DNA of 10,844 bases from positions 1 through 10,844 of the forward strand of contig JAAVGX010000031.1 in NCBI GenBank assembly GCA_014800065.1, read 5' to 3'. Shown here piece by piece: positions 1 through 7,581 of the stretch (its first letter is position 1; each line of letters starts with the position of its first letter). The position numbers and the translations under genes were made by a program. Below the pieces are notes generated by a model, which was not told where the DNA came from, ran no database searches, and was given only the letters and a program-made list of their open reading frames with translations. The stretch is from Bacteroidales bacterium (GTDB taxonomy: Bacteria; Bacteroidota; Bacteroidia; Bacteroidales; Muribaculaceae).

Positions 1-226
1 AGAGGAAGTAGGTGATGAGGAGGCTTCGCGAGTCGATGTTGGGGTCGTTGTCGTGTATTATGAATCGGCCTGCTTGTTTGCCCCTTTTTCTGTTTTTCTC
101 GAAGGCGTAGATTATGGCGTGCTCCCATTTGCGCAGGCGCCGGCCTATGTACGCCTCGAAGGGGCGACATAGGTCGGGGACGTAGCGGTAGCGCTGCTTG
201 GGGGGTTGCTGTATGCGTGCTTTCAT
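1..226 (-). CDS. Unrecognised basic protein, 5' part only
   Basis: This is an open frame of 75 codons plus one base, starting with ATG at 226-224 and running off the left edge. It starts MKARIQQPPKQRYRYVPDLC and reaches IDSRSLLITYFL at the edge. The visible part is strongly basic and aromatic (clusters QRYRYV, GRRLRKWEH, KNRKRGKQ), with no signal peptide or membrane segment. Codons favour C or G in third position, as in the neighbouring real genes, which supports coding. I do not recognise the family. The charge could mean nucleic-acid binding, but that is inference. No Shine-Dalgarno precedes the ATG, which is common in Bacteroidetes. A weak promoter lies at 297-304. A near-perfect hairpin sits inside the coding sequence at 140-177. 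Confidence 0.6.
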   Translation of the reverse strand, partial: MKARIQQPPKQRYRYVPDLCRPFEAYIGRRLRKWEHAIIYAFEKNRKRGKQAGRFIIHDNDPNIDSRSLLITYFL

Positions 227-233
227 AGTTAGT

Positions 234-249
234 CCGAGCTGAAGCTCGG
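234..249. repeat. Short perfect inverted repeat in the leader of the left-edge gene
   Basis: CCGAGCT, then GA, then AGCTCGG: 7-bp arms with a two-base centre. It ends 8 bases before the ATG at 226. As RNA it would put a small stable hairpin over the region just before the start codon, so it could affect translation. As DNA it could be an operator. Neither role is shown. Confidence 0.4.
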
Positions 250-296
250 GGCCGAAGACAAAGTGCCGCTTGGGCGGCGTTGTTTTTTCGTGGGGG

Positions 297-304
297 CAAA
301 GTTA
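297..304 (-). promoter_or_regulatory. Possible Bacteroidetes -7 element for the left-edge gene
   Basis: Read on the minus strand this is TAACTTTG, matching TAnnTTTG. No TTTG or TTG is found 19-20 bases upstream, so the promoter is incomplete by consensus. It would give a leader of about 65 bases carrying the hairpin at 234-249. Confidence 0.3.
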
Positions 305-370
305 CGGTGGTTCTTGGGGGATTATTGTATGATTTGCGCAATTTGCCTTTTCTTACAACAAAATAAGGAA

Positions 371-441
371 GGTGTTGAAGAACCAATACGAAGCACAAAA
401 GGCCTCCGGCCTTTTGTGCTTCGTGTTTGTTATGCAACACC
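371..441. terminator. Long palindromic hairpin, probable terminator of the spoT-pgpH operon
   Basis: The core arms at 389-404 and 408-423 are 16 bp and perfect, around a TCC loop. Their inner part is AAAAGGCC-TCC-GGCCTTTT, the usual layout of a bidirectional intrinsic terminator. The symmetry goes further: GGTGTTG (371-377) is the exact complement of CAACACC (435-441), and the two 11-base stretches between match at about 7 positions, so 34-bp arms surround a 3-base centre. It lies 50 bases past the stop of the HD gene (491) and before the promoter of the next minus-strand gene, which fits an operon end. Its size also allows a REP-like or miniature mobile element. Confidence 0.75.
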
Positions 442-490
442 CTACAGTCACACTGCGGCAAAGAGTACATTGACATTTTGCTAAAAAACA

Positions 491-2500
491 CTACGCACCG
501 GCAGGTTTGGTGGGGTAGGCTATGCGCGAATGATAGATGGTCATCAGGCGCTTGATGAACGCCTCCTTGATAGTCTGCACATCGCGGAATTCCAGATTCG
601 ATTCATTATGAAGCCCATCAGCAATCTGACCGTCGATGATCTTATTCACCAACTCCGCAATAGCCTCTCGAGTGTGTTCCTTCAGCGAACGACTGGCGGC
701 TTCAACAGCATCGGCCATCATCAGCACCGAAGATTCTCGTCTCTGTGGATTCGGACCAGGATAACTGAACAGCGACTTATCCGCACCCTCGGGATGGTTC
801 TTCAGATAGGTAAAATAGAAATATTTTGCCATACCCGCTCCATGATGCTCGCGGATAAAGTTCTGAATTTCGGCCGGCAGACCGGCTTTTTCTGCAAGTT
901 TTAGTCCGTCGGTTACATGGCTCACCACGATAGCCGCGCTTCGTTCGGGCGGAAGCGCATCATGAGGGTTCACTCCATGCTGATTCTCAGTGAAAAATGC
1001 CGGATTGGCAAGTTTACCTATATCATGGTAGAGCGCACCGGCTCGAACAAGCTGCACATTGCCCTTGATACGCGCCACGGCATCGCTCGCAAGGTTGCTC
1101 ACGGCAATGGAGTGCTGGAAAGTGCCCGGGCATTCATTGCTCAAGCGCATCAGCAACGGGTTATTGATATCCGCAAGCTCTACGAGGGTCACCACCGAGA
1201 TAAATCCGAATATTCTCTCGGCAAGTGACATCAGCACATACACCATCGACGTCAGTAACGCATTGGCCACCAAGAATATAACCATGCGCCGCGAAAAGCC
1301 CTCAAAAGAGCCGTTCATCATCAGCTCGAGCACCGTGTACGCCGCCACATACACCAGAGCTACCACAACCGACGTACGAAGCAACTGCGCCCGGCGGCTC
1401 AGCTCACGAAGACTGTACACCGAGGCGCAACCCGCGCAGAACTGCAAAAACAGAAATTCAAGCGAAAGGGTAGTAACCGGTGCACACACAAGCGTCGTCA
1501 CCGCTGTCACATATAGAGCCGTACGGTCGTCGAAGAACACAAGCACAAGCACCGGCACAATCATAATCGGAGTTAGATATATACCCTGCGCCAGAAAATA
1601 GTTCATGCCCACTGCCATCAGGAAAAAGACGGTAATTAGCACGAACATAAACACGAATGCCTTGAAATTCTTCCACACCGCCGGCACAAACAGCTGGAAA
1701 TAAATCACCAGCGCACCCATGATAAGAGCCACATAGAAGAATTGACCCAACATCATCAGGATGCGGTTGGAATCGCGGGTCGTGTCCGATTGTGCAAGCA
1801 TCGTCTCGTAAGTGCGAAGATTGGTGAAATCCTGCGACGTTATCACCGCACCCTTGTCAATGATGGTCTGACCCTGGAGGATAATTCCGCGGTCGGCCGT
1901 CAGCGTCAGATAGTCGTACTCATAGTTGCGACGGCACTCCTCCTCATTGCGGGTATAGTTGGGCTGAAGTAAATTATGAAGATTCGCATGGGTAAAATAT
2001 TGACGCAACTTCGGATCGGTGATAGTTGAATCAAGGTAAAGATAAACATCCCGTGGCGAACTCAGCGACGATGTGGGCATCTCGCTCAATATATTCTTAT
2101 CAAGTATACGCACTCGCGGCAGCTTACCGGTATCTATGAGGTCCTTTGTTCCCATATCAACCACTCCGGAAGCATAGATTTTACGCAACTCCGATGCCAG
2201 GCGCGATGCACTCGGGTCTGTGTGCCGATCCGGCAGACTCGCCACAATTGTGTCGATGATAAGCTGGTTTAGCTCATAAATAGGCACAAACCGGGCGTCA
2301 AGCGAGTCACGCGCCGCAAGGATAGCCGCCGAGTCGGGGTGAATGGGTATGTCGAATGGAGCGATCAGCTTCGCATAATTCCAGGGGCGACCCTGCTCAT
2401 AAAAATAACGGTTCGATTCCTGATGAGGGTAAAAGTACACTATAACCACCACGGCGGCAAGTGCTACAAGAATTCGCTTTATTAGGTTATTATTCTTCAT
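491..2500 (-). CDS. pgpH: Membrane HD phosphohydrolase, PgpH (7TM-HD) type; probable c-di-AMP phosphodiesterase
   Basis: A 669-aa membrane protein with the full PgpH/7TM-HD architecture. There is an N-terminal membrane anchor (about residues 8-24), an extracytoplasmic domain (about 30-245), a block of some seven hydrophobic helices (about 250-430), and a cytoplasmic HD domain (about 455-625). Metal-binding residues of the HD family are visible: H463 (FQHS), H492-D493 in HDIGK, H528, the H552/H553 pair (EHH) and D597 (MADAVE). In Listeria, PgpH hydrolyses cyclic di-AMP to pApA. That activity here is inferred from family and architecture. The gene starts six bases after the stop of the upstream (p)ppGpp enzyme gene, so the two are almost surely cotranscribed and perhaps translationally coupled. 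The terminator palindrome at 371-441 follows. No truncation or missing key residue was seen. Family assignment is firm; exact substrate less so. Confidence 0.9.
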   Translation of the reverse strand: MKNNNLIKRILVALAAVVVIVYFYPHQESNRYFYEQGRPWNYAKLIAPFDIPIHPDSAAILAARDSLDARFVPIYELNQLIIDTIVASLPDRHTDPSASRLASELRKIYASGVVDMGTKDLIDTGKLPRVRILDKNILSEMPTSSLSSPRDVYLYLDSTITDPKLRQYFTHANLHNLLQPNYTRNEEECRRNYEYDYLTLTADRGIILQGQTIIDKGAVITSQDFTNLRTYETMLAQSDTTRDSNRILMMLGQFFYVALIMGALVIYFQLFVPAVWKNFKAFVFMFVLITVFFLMAVGMNYFLAQGIYLTPIMIVPVLVLVFFDDRTALYVTAVTTLVCAPVTTLSLEFLFLQFCAGCASVYSLRELSRRAQLLRTSVVVALVYVAAYTVLELMMNGSFEGFSRRMVIFLVANALLTSMVYVLMSLAERIFGFISVVTLVELADINNPLLMRLSNECPGTFQHSIAVSNLASDAVARIKGNVQLVRAGALYHDIGKLANPAFFTENQHGVNPHDALPPERSAAIVVSHVTDGLKLAEKAGLPAEIQNFIREHHGAGMAKYFYFTYLKNHPEGADKSLFSYPGPNPQRRESSVLMMADAVEAASRSLKEHTREAIAELVNKIIDGQIADGLHNESNLEFRDVQTIKEAFIKRLMTIYHSRIAYPTKPAGA

Positions 2501-2506
2501 GCTTCT

Positions 2507-4756
2507 TTAATTTATTCGCGTGGCTGCTGTCACACCTTCAATCGCCTTCGTGCGTGTGCAAAGGTCGGCAACAGCTTCGGCATTGGATACCCGCACCCAA
2601 AGGTCGCAGTGAAATACTTCATCGCTCGCCTCTATTACGAGCTTGCGCATATCTATTCCTAACTGATTGGATATTAAAAGAGTAATTTGCTGGAGAATAC
2701 CGCGGCGGTCAACTCCCTCTATGCGGATGTGTGCCAAAAACCGCGCACTATTGGTCGCCCATTCCGTTGCTACGATGCGCGACCCGTACCCCGCCTTAAG
2801 CAGTTGCGCCTCCGGGCAATTCAGACTATGCACCTCCACAGTACCGTCGTCCGCCACAAAACCCATCACATCATCCCCGGGAATAGGATTACAGCAGTGC
2901 GCAAAGCGGAAATTGGTCTTGTCACCACTGATTTCAAGTCGGTACACCTGCTTGGTGTTTATCGGTTCAGGCTTAACATCCCCCTCCGATGTCGCGGCCG
3001 TTTTCTTCTCGGAGTCCGCCTTCCCGAAAGGTAGCCACTTCTTGATGAATCGCGTAGTACGGCCCTGCTTGCTGATATGCTTCCGCAACTGCGGCACAAG
3101 ATAGTCCGCAAGAACTATCTCCTCGGCTCCAAGCTGGTAGCAAAGCTCATCGCGATTCTCCACATGGAAAATACCCTGGAGCTTGGTCAGGATGCTGTTA
3201 TTATCCGGAAGCGAGTTCTGTCCAAGCCAATCCGTAAGCAATGCATTACCCTTGGCAATGATGGGATGGCGGGTACTGCGGATGGCCTTGCGCAACCGCG
3301 TCTTGCCCTTGGCTGTTACCATATACTCCTCCCACTGTGGCTGAGGGGTCTGGGTCTTGGAGGTCAGGATTTCCACCTGGTCGCCGCTATGAAGCTCCGT
3401 GTGCAGTGGTACCAGCTTATGATTCACCTTCGCGGCTATGCAGTGCATTCCTATCTGACTGTGCAGATGGAAAGCCATATCGAGCACTGTGGCTCCCGAA
3501 GGAAGCGTCACAAGCTCTCCCTTAGGCGTAAATACAACTATTTCTGCCGCAAAAAGATTCAGCTTCAATGTATTGAGGAAGTCAAGCGCACTCGGCTCCG
3601 GATTATCAAGTATATCCTTGATGGTTTTAAGCCACGCATTTAGCTCCGACTCCTCATCTCCATCACCTATCTTGTACTTCCAGTGCGCCGCCAAGCCCTT
3701 TTCGGCAATCTGGTCCATACGCTCGGAGCGGATCTGAACCTCAATCCAATTCCCGTCAGGACCCATCACCGTCAGGTGCAAAGCCTGGTAGCCATTGGCC
3801 TTGGGTACGGCAATCCAGTCGCGGGTGCGCTCGGGGTGCAAACGATATAGGTCGGTGATGGCTGAGTAGATGGACCAGCAGATAGCCTTCTCCTGCGACT
3901 GATCTTCGCACTTGAAGATGATGCGCATCGCATAAAGGTCGTAAACCTCCTCGAACGGCAAGTGCTTATGCTCCATCTTATTATATATCGAATAAACCGA
4001 CTTGATGCGAGCACTCGCAGTATAATCTATGCCGAGTTTATCAAGCTTATCCTTGATTGGCTGAGAAAAATCGGAGTAAACCAACGACCGCCGAGCCTCG
4101 CTCTGACGAATCTTTTCACTGATTTCACGATATTTCTCGGGATGTTCATGCTGAAAACTTAAATCCTCAAGCTCGGTCTTGATGGCAAACAGCCCCAATC
4201 GATGTGCCAATGGTGCGTAGATATAAAGCGTCTCACCCGCTATTTTATAGCGCTTGTTAGGTGCCATCGAACCCAAGGTTCGCATATTGTGAAGGCGGTC
4301 CGCCATCTTGATGAGCACCACGCGGATATCCTCGCTCATGGTAAGAAGCAGCTTGCGGAAATTCTCTGCCTGAACTGAAGCCTGAGCACCGAATATACCT
4401 CCGGATATTTTGGTCAAGCCATCAACTATCAATGCAATATGGGGCCCGAAATGCTGCTCGATATCCTCTACCGTATAATCAGTGTCCTCCACCACATCGT
4501 GGAGCAACGCTGCGCATATGGATGTACTCCCAAGGCCGATCTCTCGCGAAACTATACGCGCTACGGCTATGGGATGCATGATATAGGGCTCTCCGCTCCG
4601 ACGACGCACGCCCTTATGGGCCTCCTTGGCGAACTCATACGCCCGTTGGATTATCTCTACCTTCTTGCGATGGTTACTGTTCAGATAACCCTCCAGCAGC
4701 TCGTCGAAGGCCTCCTGTATGCGACGCTCGTCATCCATAGGATTAGTTGACTGCAT
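2507..4756 (-). CDS. spoT: Bifunctional (p)ppGpp synthetase/hydrolase, RelA/SpoT (Rel) family
   Basis: A 749-aa long-form RSH protein, which makes and degrades the stringent-response alarmone (p)ppGpp in the cytoplasm. Residue numbers count from the ATG at 4756. The hydrolase domain (about 35-185) keeps H61, the HDVVEDT motif (H86-D87) and DRLHNMRTL. The synthetase domain (about 235-365) keeps YDLYAMRIIF, RTRDWIAVPKANGYQALH and EVQIR with the later AAHWKYK. Then come a TGS domain (about 405-470), the conserved Cys pair in HCCNPIPGDD (about 620-629), and a C-terminal ACT domain (about 674-747). With both motif sets intact, the protein is probably bifunctional. The frame can be extended to an ATG at 4780. 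I chose 4756 because AAAGGAG lies 7 bases before it, and because 4780 falls inside the predicted -7 element. First gene of an operon with the HD phosphohydrolase. Confidence 0.95.
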   Translation of the reverse strand: MQSTNPMDDERRIQEAFDELLEGYLNSNHRKKVEIIQRAYEFAKEAHKGVRRRSGEPYIMHPIAVARIVSREIGLGSTSICAALLHDVVEDTDYTVEDIEQHFGPHIALIVDGLTKISGGIFGAQASVQAENFRKLLLTMSEDIRVVLIKMADRLHNMRTLGSMAPNKRYKIAGETLYIYAPLAHRLGLFAIKTELEDLSFQHEHPEKYREISEKIRQSEARRSLVYSDFSQPIKDKLDKLGIDYTASARIKSVYSIYNKMEHKHLPFEEVYDLYAMRIIFKCEDQSQEKAICWSIYSAITDLYRLHPERTRDWIAVPKANGYQALHLTVMGPDGNWIEVQIRSERMDQIAEKGLAAHWKYKIGDGDEESELNAWLKTIKDILDNPEPSALDFLNTLKLNLFAAEIVVFTPKGELVTLPSGATVLDMAFHLHSQIGMHCIAAKVNHKLVPLHTELHSGDQVEILTSKTQTPQPQWEEYMVTAKGKTRLRKAIRSTRHPIIAKGNALLTDWLGQNSLPDNNSILTKLQGIFHVENRDELCYQLGAEEIVLADYLVPQLRKHISKQGRTTRFIKKWLPFGKADSEKKTAATSEGDVKPEPINTKQVYRLEISGDKTNFRFAHCCNPIPGDDVMGFVADDGTVEVHSLNCPEAQLLKAGYGSRIVATEWATNSARFLAHIRIEGVDRRGILQQITLLISNQLGIDMRKLVIEASDEVFHCDLWVRVSNAEAVADLCTRTKAIEGVTAATRIN

Positions 4757-4763
4757 AACAAAA

Positions 4764-4771
4764 CTCCTTTG
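4764..4771 (-). promoter_or_regulatory. Shine-Dalgarno of the (p)ppGpp enzyme gene
   Basis: On the minus strand this reads CAAAGGAG, followed by seven bases and the ATG at 4756. It is the only strong Shine-Dalgarno seen before a long gene in the window, and it decides the start against the longer frame beginning at 4780. Confidence 0.75.
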
Positions 4772-4777
4772 AAAATA

Positions 4778-4809
4778 CAAATTTAATAATTTCCTGCTTC
4801 CACCCCAAA
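4778..4809 (-). promoter_or_regulatory. Promoter of the spoT-pgpH operon
   Basis: Minus-strand TTTG at 4809-4806, a 20-base spacer, then TAAATTTG at 4785-4778 match the Bacteroidetes -33/-7 consensus completely. Transcription should start a few bases past 4778. The leader would then be only about 15-20 bases, with the Shine-Dalgarno almost at the 5' end of the mRNA. Confidence 0.7.
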
Positions 4810-4918
4810 ACTATTCCAAAAAAATTACACAATTTTGATTCCCTCCCTGTTTATGTCCACTCGTATACCAACCTCGAACATCACATTTCATTTACCTTTA
4901 TCGAATTCTGTTCTTACC

Positions 4919-4950
4919 GTTGATTTTTTGAAGGGAATTTGTTAACTTTG
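4919..4950 (+). promoter_or_regulatory. Promoter of pheT
   Basis: GTTG at 4919-4922, a 20-base spacer, and TAACTTTG at 4943-4950 match the Bacteroidetes promoter pattern, with TTG rather than the full TTTG at -33. It predicts a leader of about 60 bases. It diverges from the spoT promoter, and the two -7 boxes are about 157 bases apart. I see no further structure between the two promoters. Confidence 0.65.
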
Positions 4951-4964
4951 CGGATTGAAATTGA

Positions 4965-4999
4965 GTAGCTCGATGGCTACCACTATTTTGCGCAAAATA
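4965..4999. promoter_or_regulatory. Hairpin and 16-bp palindrome in the pheT leader
   Basis: GTAGC and GCTAC (4965-4969 and 4976-4980) can pair around a six-base loop. Four bases later, TATTTTGCGCAAAATA at 4984-4999 is a perfect 16-bp palindrome ending 16 bases before the pheT ATG. Placed downstream of the predicted transcription start, the palindrome could be an operator or roadblock site, or a weak RNA hairpin. The sequence facts are certain; the regulatory role is inference. Confidence 0.4.
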
Positions 5000-5015
5000 A
5001 ATACCATCAAACAAG

Positions 5016-7499
5016 ATGAACATATCATACAAATGGCTCAAGCAGTATGTCGATTTCGACCTTACCGCCGATGAATTGGCTGCTGCACTGACGTCGATCG
5101 GGCTCGAAACAGGGTCCGTGGAACTTGTGGAAACAATCAAGGGAGGCTTGGCCGGTATCGTTATCGGTAAAGTACTCACCTGCGACGTTCACCCCGATAG
5201 CGACCACCTCCACATCACCACCGTTGAACTCGGACAGGGACCCGTGCAGATTGTGTGCGGCGCGCCAAACGTCGCCGCAGGTCAGACGGTCGTCGTTGCA
5301 ACGGTTGGCACAACCCTATACTCTCCCGAAGGGGAAGCCTTCAAAATCAAAAAGTCCAAAATTCGTGGCGTGGAATCTTTCGGTATGATTTGCGCCGAGG
5401 ACGAAATCGGAATCGGAGCCTCTCACGATGGAATTATGGTGCTTCCCCCCGAAGCCGACGCCTACATCGGAAAACCCGCAGCCGATTTCTTCAAAATCGA
5501 AAACGACTACGTGCTGGAGGTGGACCTCACTCCCAACCGTATCGACGCTGCAAGCCACTATGGTGTGGCCCGCGACCTGGCGGCTTGGCTCTCTTGCCAT
5601 AAATCGGCTACTAAAGCTCACCTTCCTCAGGTGGACAATTTCAAAATCGACAACCCCGACAAAGAAGGTTTCTCCGTCGAAATCAACGACCCCGACGGCG
5701 TGACTCGCTACTGCGGCGTTACAATCGAAGGCGTAAAGATCGGTCCAAGCCCCGAATGGCTCCGAAATGCACTCTCAACAATCGGTCTGCATTCCATCAA
5801 TAATGTGGTGGACGTAACCAACTTTATCCTTCACGGAATCGGACAACCGCTCCACTCTTTCGATGGCGACACTCTCGCCGGCCGAAAAGTGATTGTGCGA
5901 CGTGCTAAAACCGGCGACAAGTTCACAACTCTCGACGGAGTAGAGCACACTCTCGACGGTGCCGACCTGATGATCTGCGACAACAACACCGAGCGATGCA
6001 TCGCCGGTGTATTCGGAGGTCTCAACAGCGGTGTTACCGATACCACAACCACCATATTCCTCGAGAGCGCATGCTTCAATCCCACCAGCGTACGCCGTAC
6101 TGCGCGTCGCCATGGTATCAGCACCGACTCGTCTTTCCGATTCGAACGCGGCGTAGACCCCAACGGCTGTCTATACGCCCTCAAACTCGCCACTCTCCTC
6201 ATTCAGGAAGTTGCAGGAGGTAAGACAGTGGGACAAGTCACCGACTATTACCCCAACCACGTGGCTCCATTCCATGTGGATATGAACTTCGATGACTTCG
6301 AAAAACTCATCGGTCGCCAAATTCCTCGTTCCGTGGTGGATGGTATCCTCAACAGCCTCGAAATAAAAGTCGACGCCGAGCCAAACGGAAATATGCACCT
6401 CGACGTGCCTACATACCGTGTGGATGTGCGTCGTGCCTGCGACGTGATTGAAGACGTGCTCCGTATCTACGGATACAACAATATCCAAATGAGCGACGAA
6501 CTCCACGCTTGCCTCTCTTTCAAAACTCCCGTCGATGCTGCCGACGACCTCCGTCGTACTATTTCCGAACAACTCACCGGTGCAGGCTGGAACGAAATTC
6601 TCAACAACTCGCTCACTGCCGAAGCATACTACAACGCGCTGTCGGAATTCCCCGCCAACCACTGCATAAAGCTCCTGAACCCGCTCAGCCAGGAACTCAA
6701 CGTGCTCCGACAGACTCTCCTGTTCGGCGGTCTGGAATCCCTCGCACACAACATCAACCGCAAGAGCGCCGACCTCGCGCTTTACGAATTCGGAAACGTT
6801 TACTTCCTCAATCCCGACAAGACCTCCGATGCCGAACACCCGCTCGCTCCCTACAGCGAAGCTCCCCGCCTCGCACTCTGGATGACCGGCGCAAACCGCG
6901 ATGCAAACTGGCTCCGGAGCCGCGAAGAGGCAACTTTCTTCGACCTCAAGGCTGCCGTGGCAAATGTACTCGCCCGTGTGGGAATCAGCTCTGCCAACCT
7001 CAAAATGACCGTGGCACAGCTCCCCGAAGGCTCTATCTTCTCTGCGGCAATCGATCTGGCCAACGCCAAGGGCGTCAACCTCGGTAGAATGGGCATCATC
7101 GCCCCGGCGATTGCCAAATCCTGCGACATCAAGGTTCCCGTATACTACGCCGAACTCGACTGGGCCGCAATCTGCCGAATCGCTCTCCGCACAAACGCCC
7201 TCTACGAACCACTGCCTAAAACTCAGGCCGTAAAGCGCGACCTCTCTCTACTGATCGACAATAAAGTTACCTTCGACGACATTCAGGCTGCCGTGGCTGA
7301 AGCCGAACGCAAACTCCTCCGCAAAGTCGAACTCTTCGACGTTTACGAAGGCGACCGTCTCCCCGCCGGCAAAAAATCCTACGCTATTTCGATTTCCCTC
7401 CAGGACCCCGAAAAAACTCTCCAGGACAAGCATATCGATAAAATCATGACGAAGGTCATCGAAAACCTCAAGCGTAAGTTCAACGCCGAACTCCGTTGA
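5016..7499 (+). CDS. pheT: Phenylalanyl-tRNA synthetase beta chain
   Basis: An 827-aa beta subunit of the alpha2-beta2 enzyme that charges tRNA-Phe in the cytoplasm. The start MNISYKWLKQYVDF is typical of the family. Visible domains are: EMAP/tRNA-binding domain (about 42-155; GKVLTCDVHPDSDHLHI, CGAPN); B3/B4 editing domain (about 220-400; VVDVTNFILHGIGQPLHSFD, then RRHGISTDSSFRFERGVD); B5 domain (about 415-490; LDVPTYRVDVRRACDVIEDV); catalytic-like core (about 500-720); and the C-terminal anticodon-binding ferredoxin-like domain (about 733-827; QAVKRDLSLL, LFDVYEGDRLPAGKKSYA). Length is normal and nothing is broken. pheS, the alpha subunit gene, is not adjacent, unlike the pheST pair of many bacteria. 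yebC follows 82 bases later. No Shine-Dalgarno is seen before the ATG; the preceding bases are A-rich. Confidence 0.98.
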   Translation: MNISYKWLKQYVDFDLTADELAAALTSIGLETGSVELVETIKGGLAGIVIGKVLTCDVHPDSDHLHITTVELGQGPVQIVCGAPNVAAGQTVVVATVGTTLYSPEGEAFKIKKSKIRGVESFGMICAEDEIGIGASHDGIMVLPPEADAYIGKPAADFFKIENDYVLEVDLTPNRIDAASHYGVARDLAAWLSCHKSATKAHLPQVDNFKIDNPDKEGFSVEINDPDGVTRYCGVTIEGVKIGPSPEWLRNALSTIGLHSINNVVDVTNFILHGIGQPLHSFDGDTLAGRKVIVRRAKTGDKFTTLDGVEHTLDGADLMICDNNTERCIAGVFGGLNSGVTDTTTTIFLESACFNPTSVRRTARRHGISTDSSFRFERGVDPNGCLYALKLATLLIQEVAGGKTVGQVTDYYPNHVAPFHVDMNFDDFEKLIGRQIPRSVVDGILNSLEIKVDAEPNGNMHLDVPTYRVDVRRACDVIEDVLRIYGYNNIQMSDELHACLSFKTPVDAADDLRRTISEQLTGAGWNEILNNSLTAEAYYNALSEFPANHCIKLLNPLSQELNVLRQTLLFGGLESLAHNINRKSADLALYEFGNVYFLNPDKTSDAEHPLAPYSEAPRLALWMTGANRDANWLRSREEATFFDLKAAVANVLARVGISSANLKMTVAQLPEGSIFSAAIDLANAKGVNLGRMGIIAPAIAKSCDIKVPVYYAELDWAAICRIALRTNALYEPLPKTQAVKRDLSLLIDNKVTFDDIQAAVAEAERKLLRKVELFDVYEGDRLPAGKKSYAISISLQDPEKTLQDKHIDKIMTKVIENLKRKFNAELR

Positions 7500-7530
7500 T
7501 GAACATCCAAATATCGTAAATTATAAACCT

Positions 7531-7552
7531 CAACCTTCGCCTGCGAAAGTTG
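7531..7552. repeat. Hairpin between pheT and yebC
   Basis: CAACCTTCGC and GCGAAAGTTG pair over 9 of 10 positions around a two-base centre. No T-run follows (ATTAAAATAACC), so it is not a classical terminator. It may be an RNA processing or stability element between two cotranscribed genes. No TAnnTTTG promoter was found in this gap. Confidence 0.45.
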
Positions 7553-7581
7553 ATTAAAATAACCAATAACAAACCCCCACT

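Noticed and set aside
263..484. 73-codon plus-strand open frame
   Set aside because: It reads straight through the long palindrome at 371-441 and the opposite-strand promoter, with no plus-strand promoter. The product shows no recognisable feature.
1059..1601. 180-codon plus-strand open frame opposite the HD phosphohydrolase gene
   Set aside because: Antisense to the membrane segments and HD domain of a well-supported gene; Ser/Thr/Arg-rich composition and no family resemblance.
4973..5074. 33-codon leader ORF overlapping the pheT start (MATTILRKINTIKQ...)
   Set aside because: It has no ribosome binding site, only one Phe codon, and overlaps pheT out of frame. A Phe-responsive attenuation peptide would need several Phe codons and a terminator, which are absent.
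6171..6839. 222-codon minus-strand open frame opposite pheT
   Set aside because: Shadow of pheT codon bias; composition is Val/Glu/Phe-rich with no domain, promoter or ribosome binding site.
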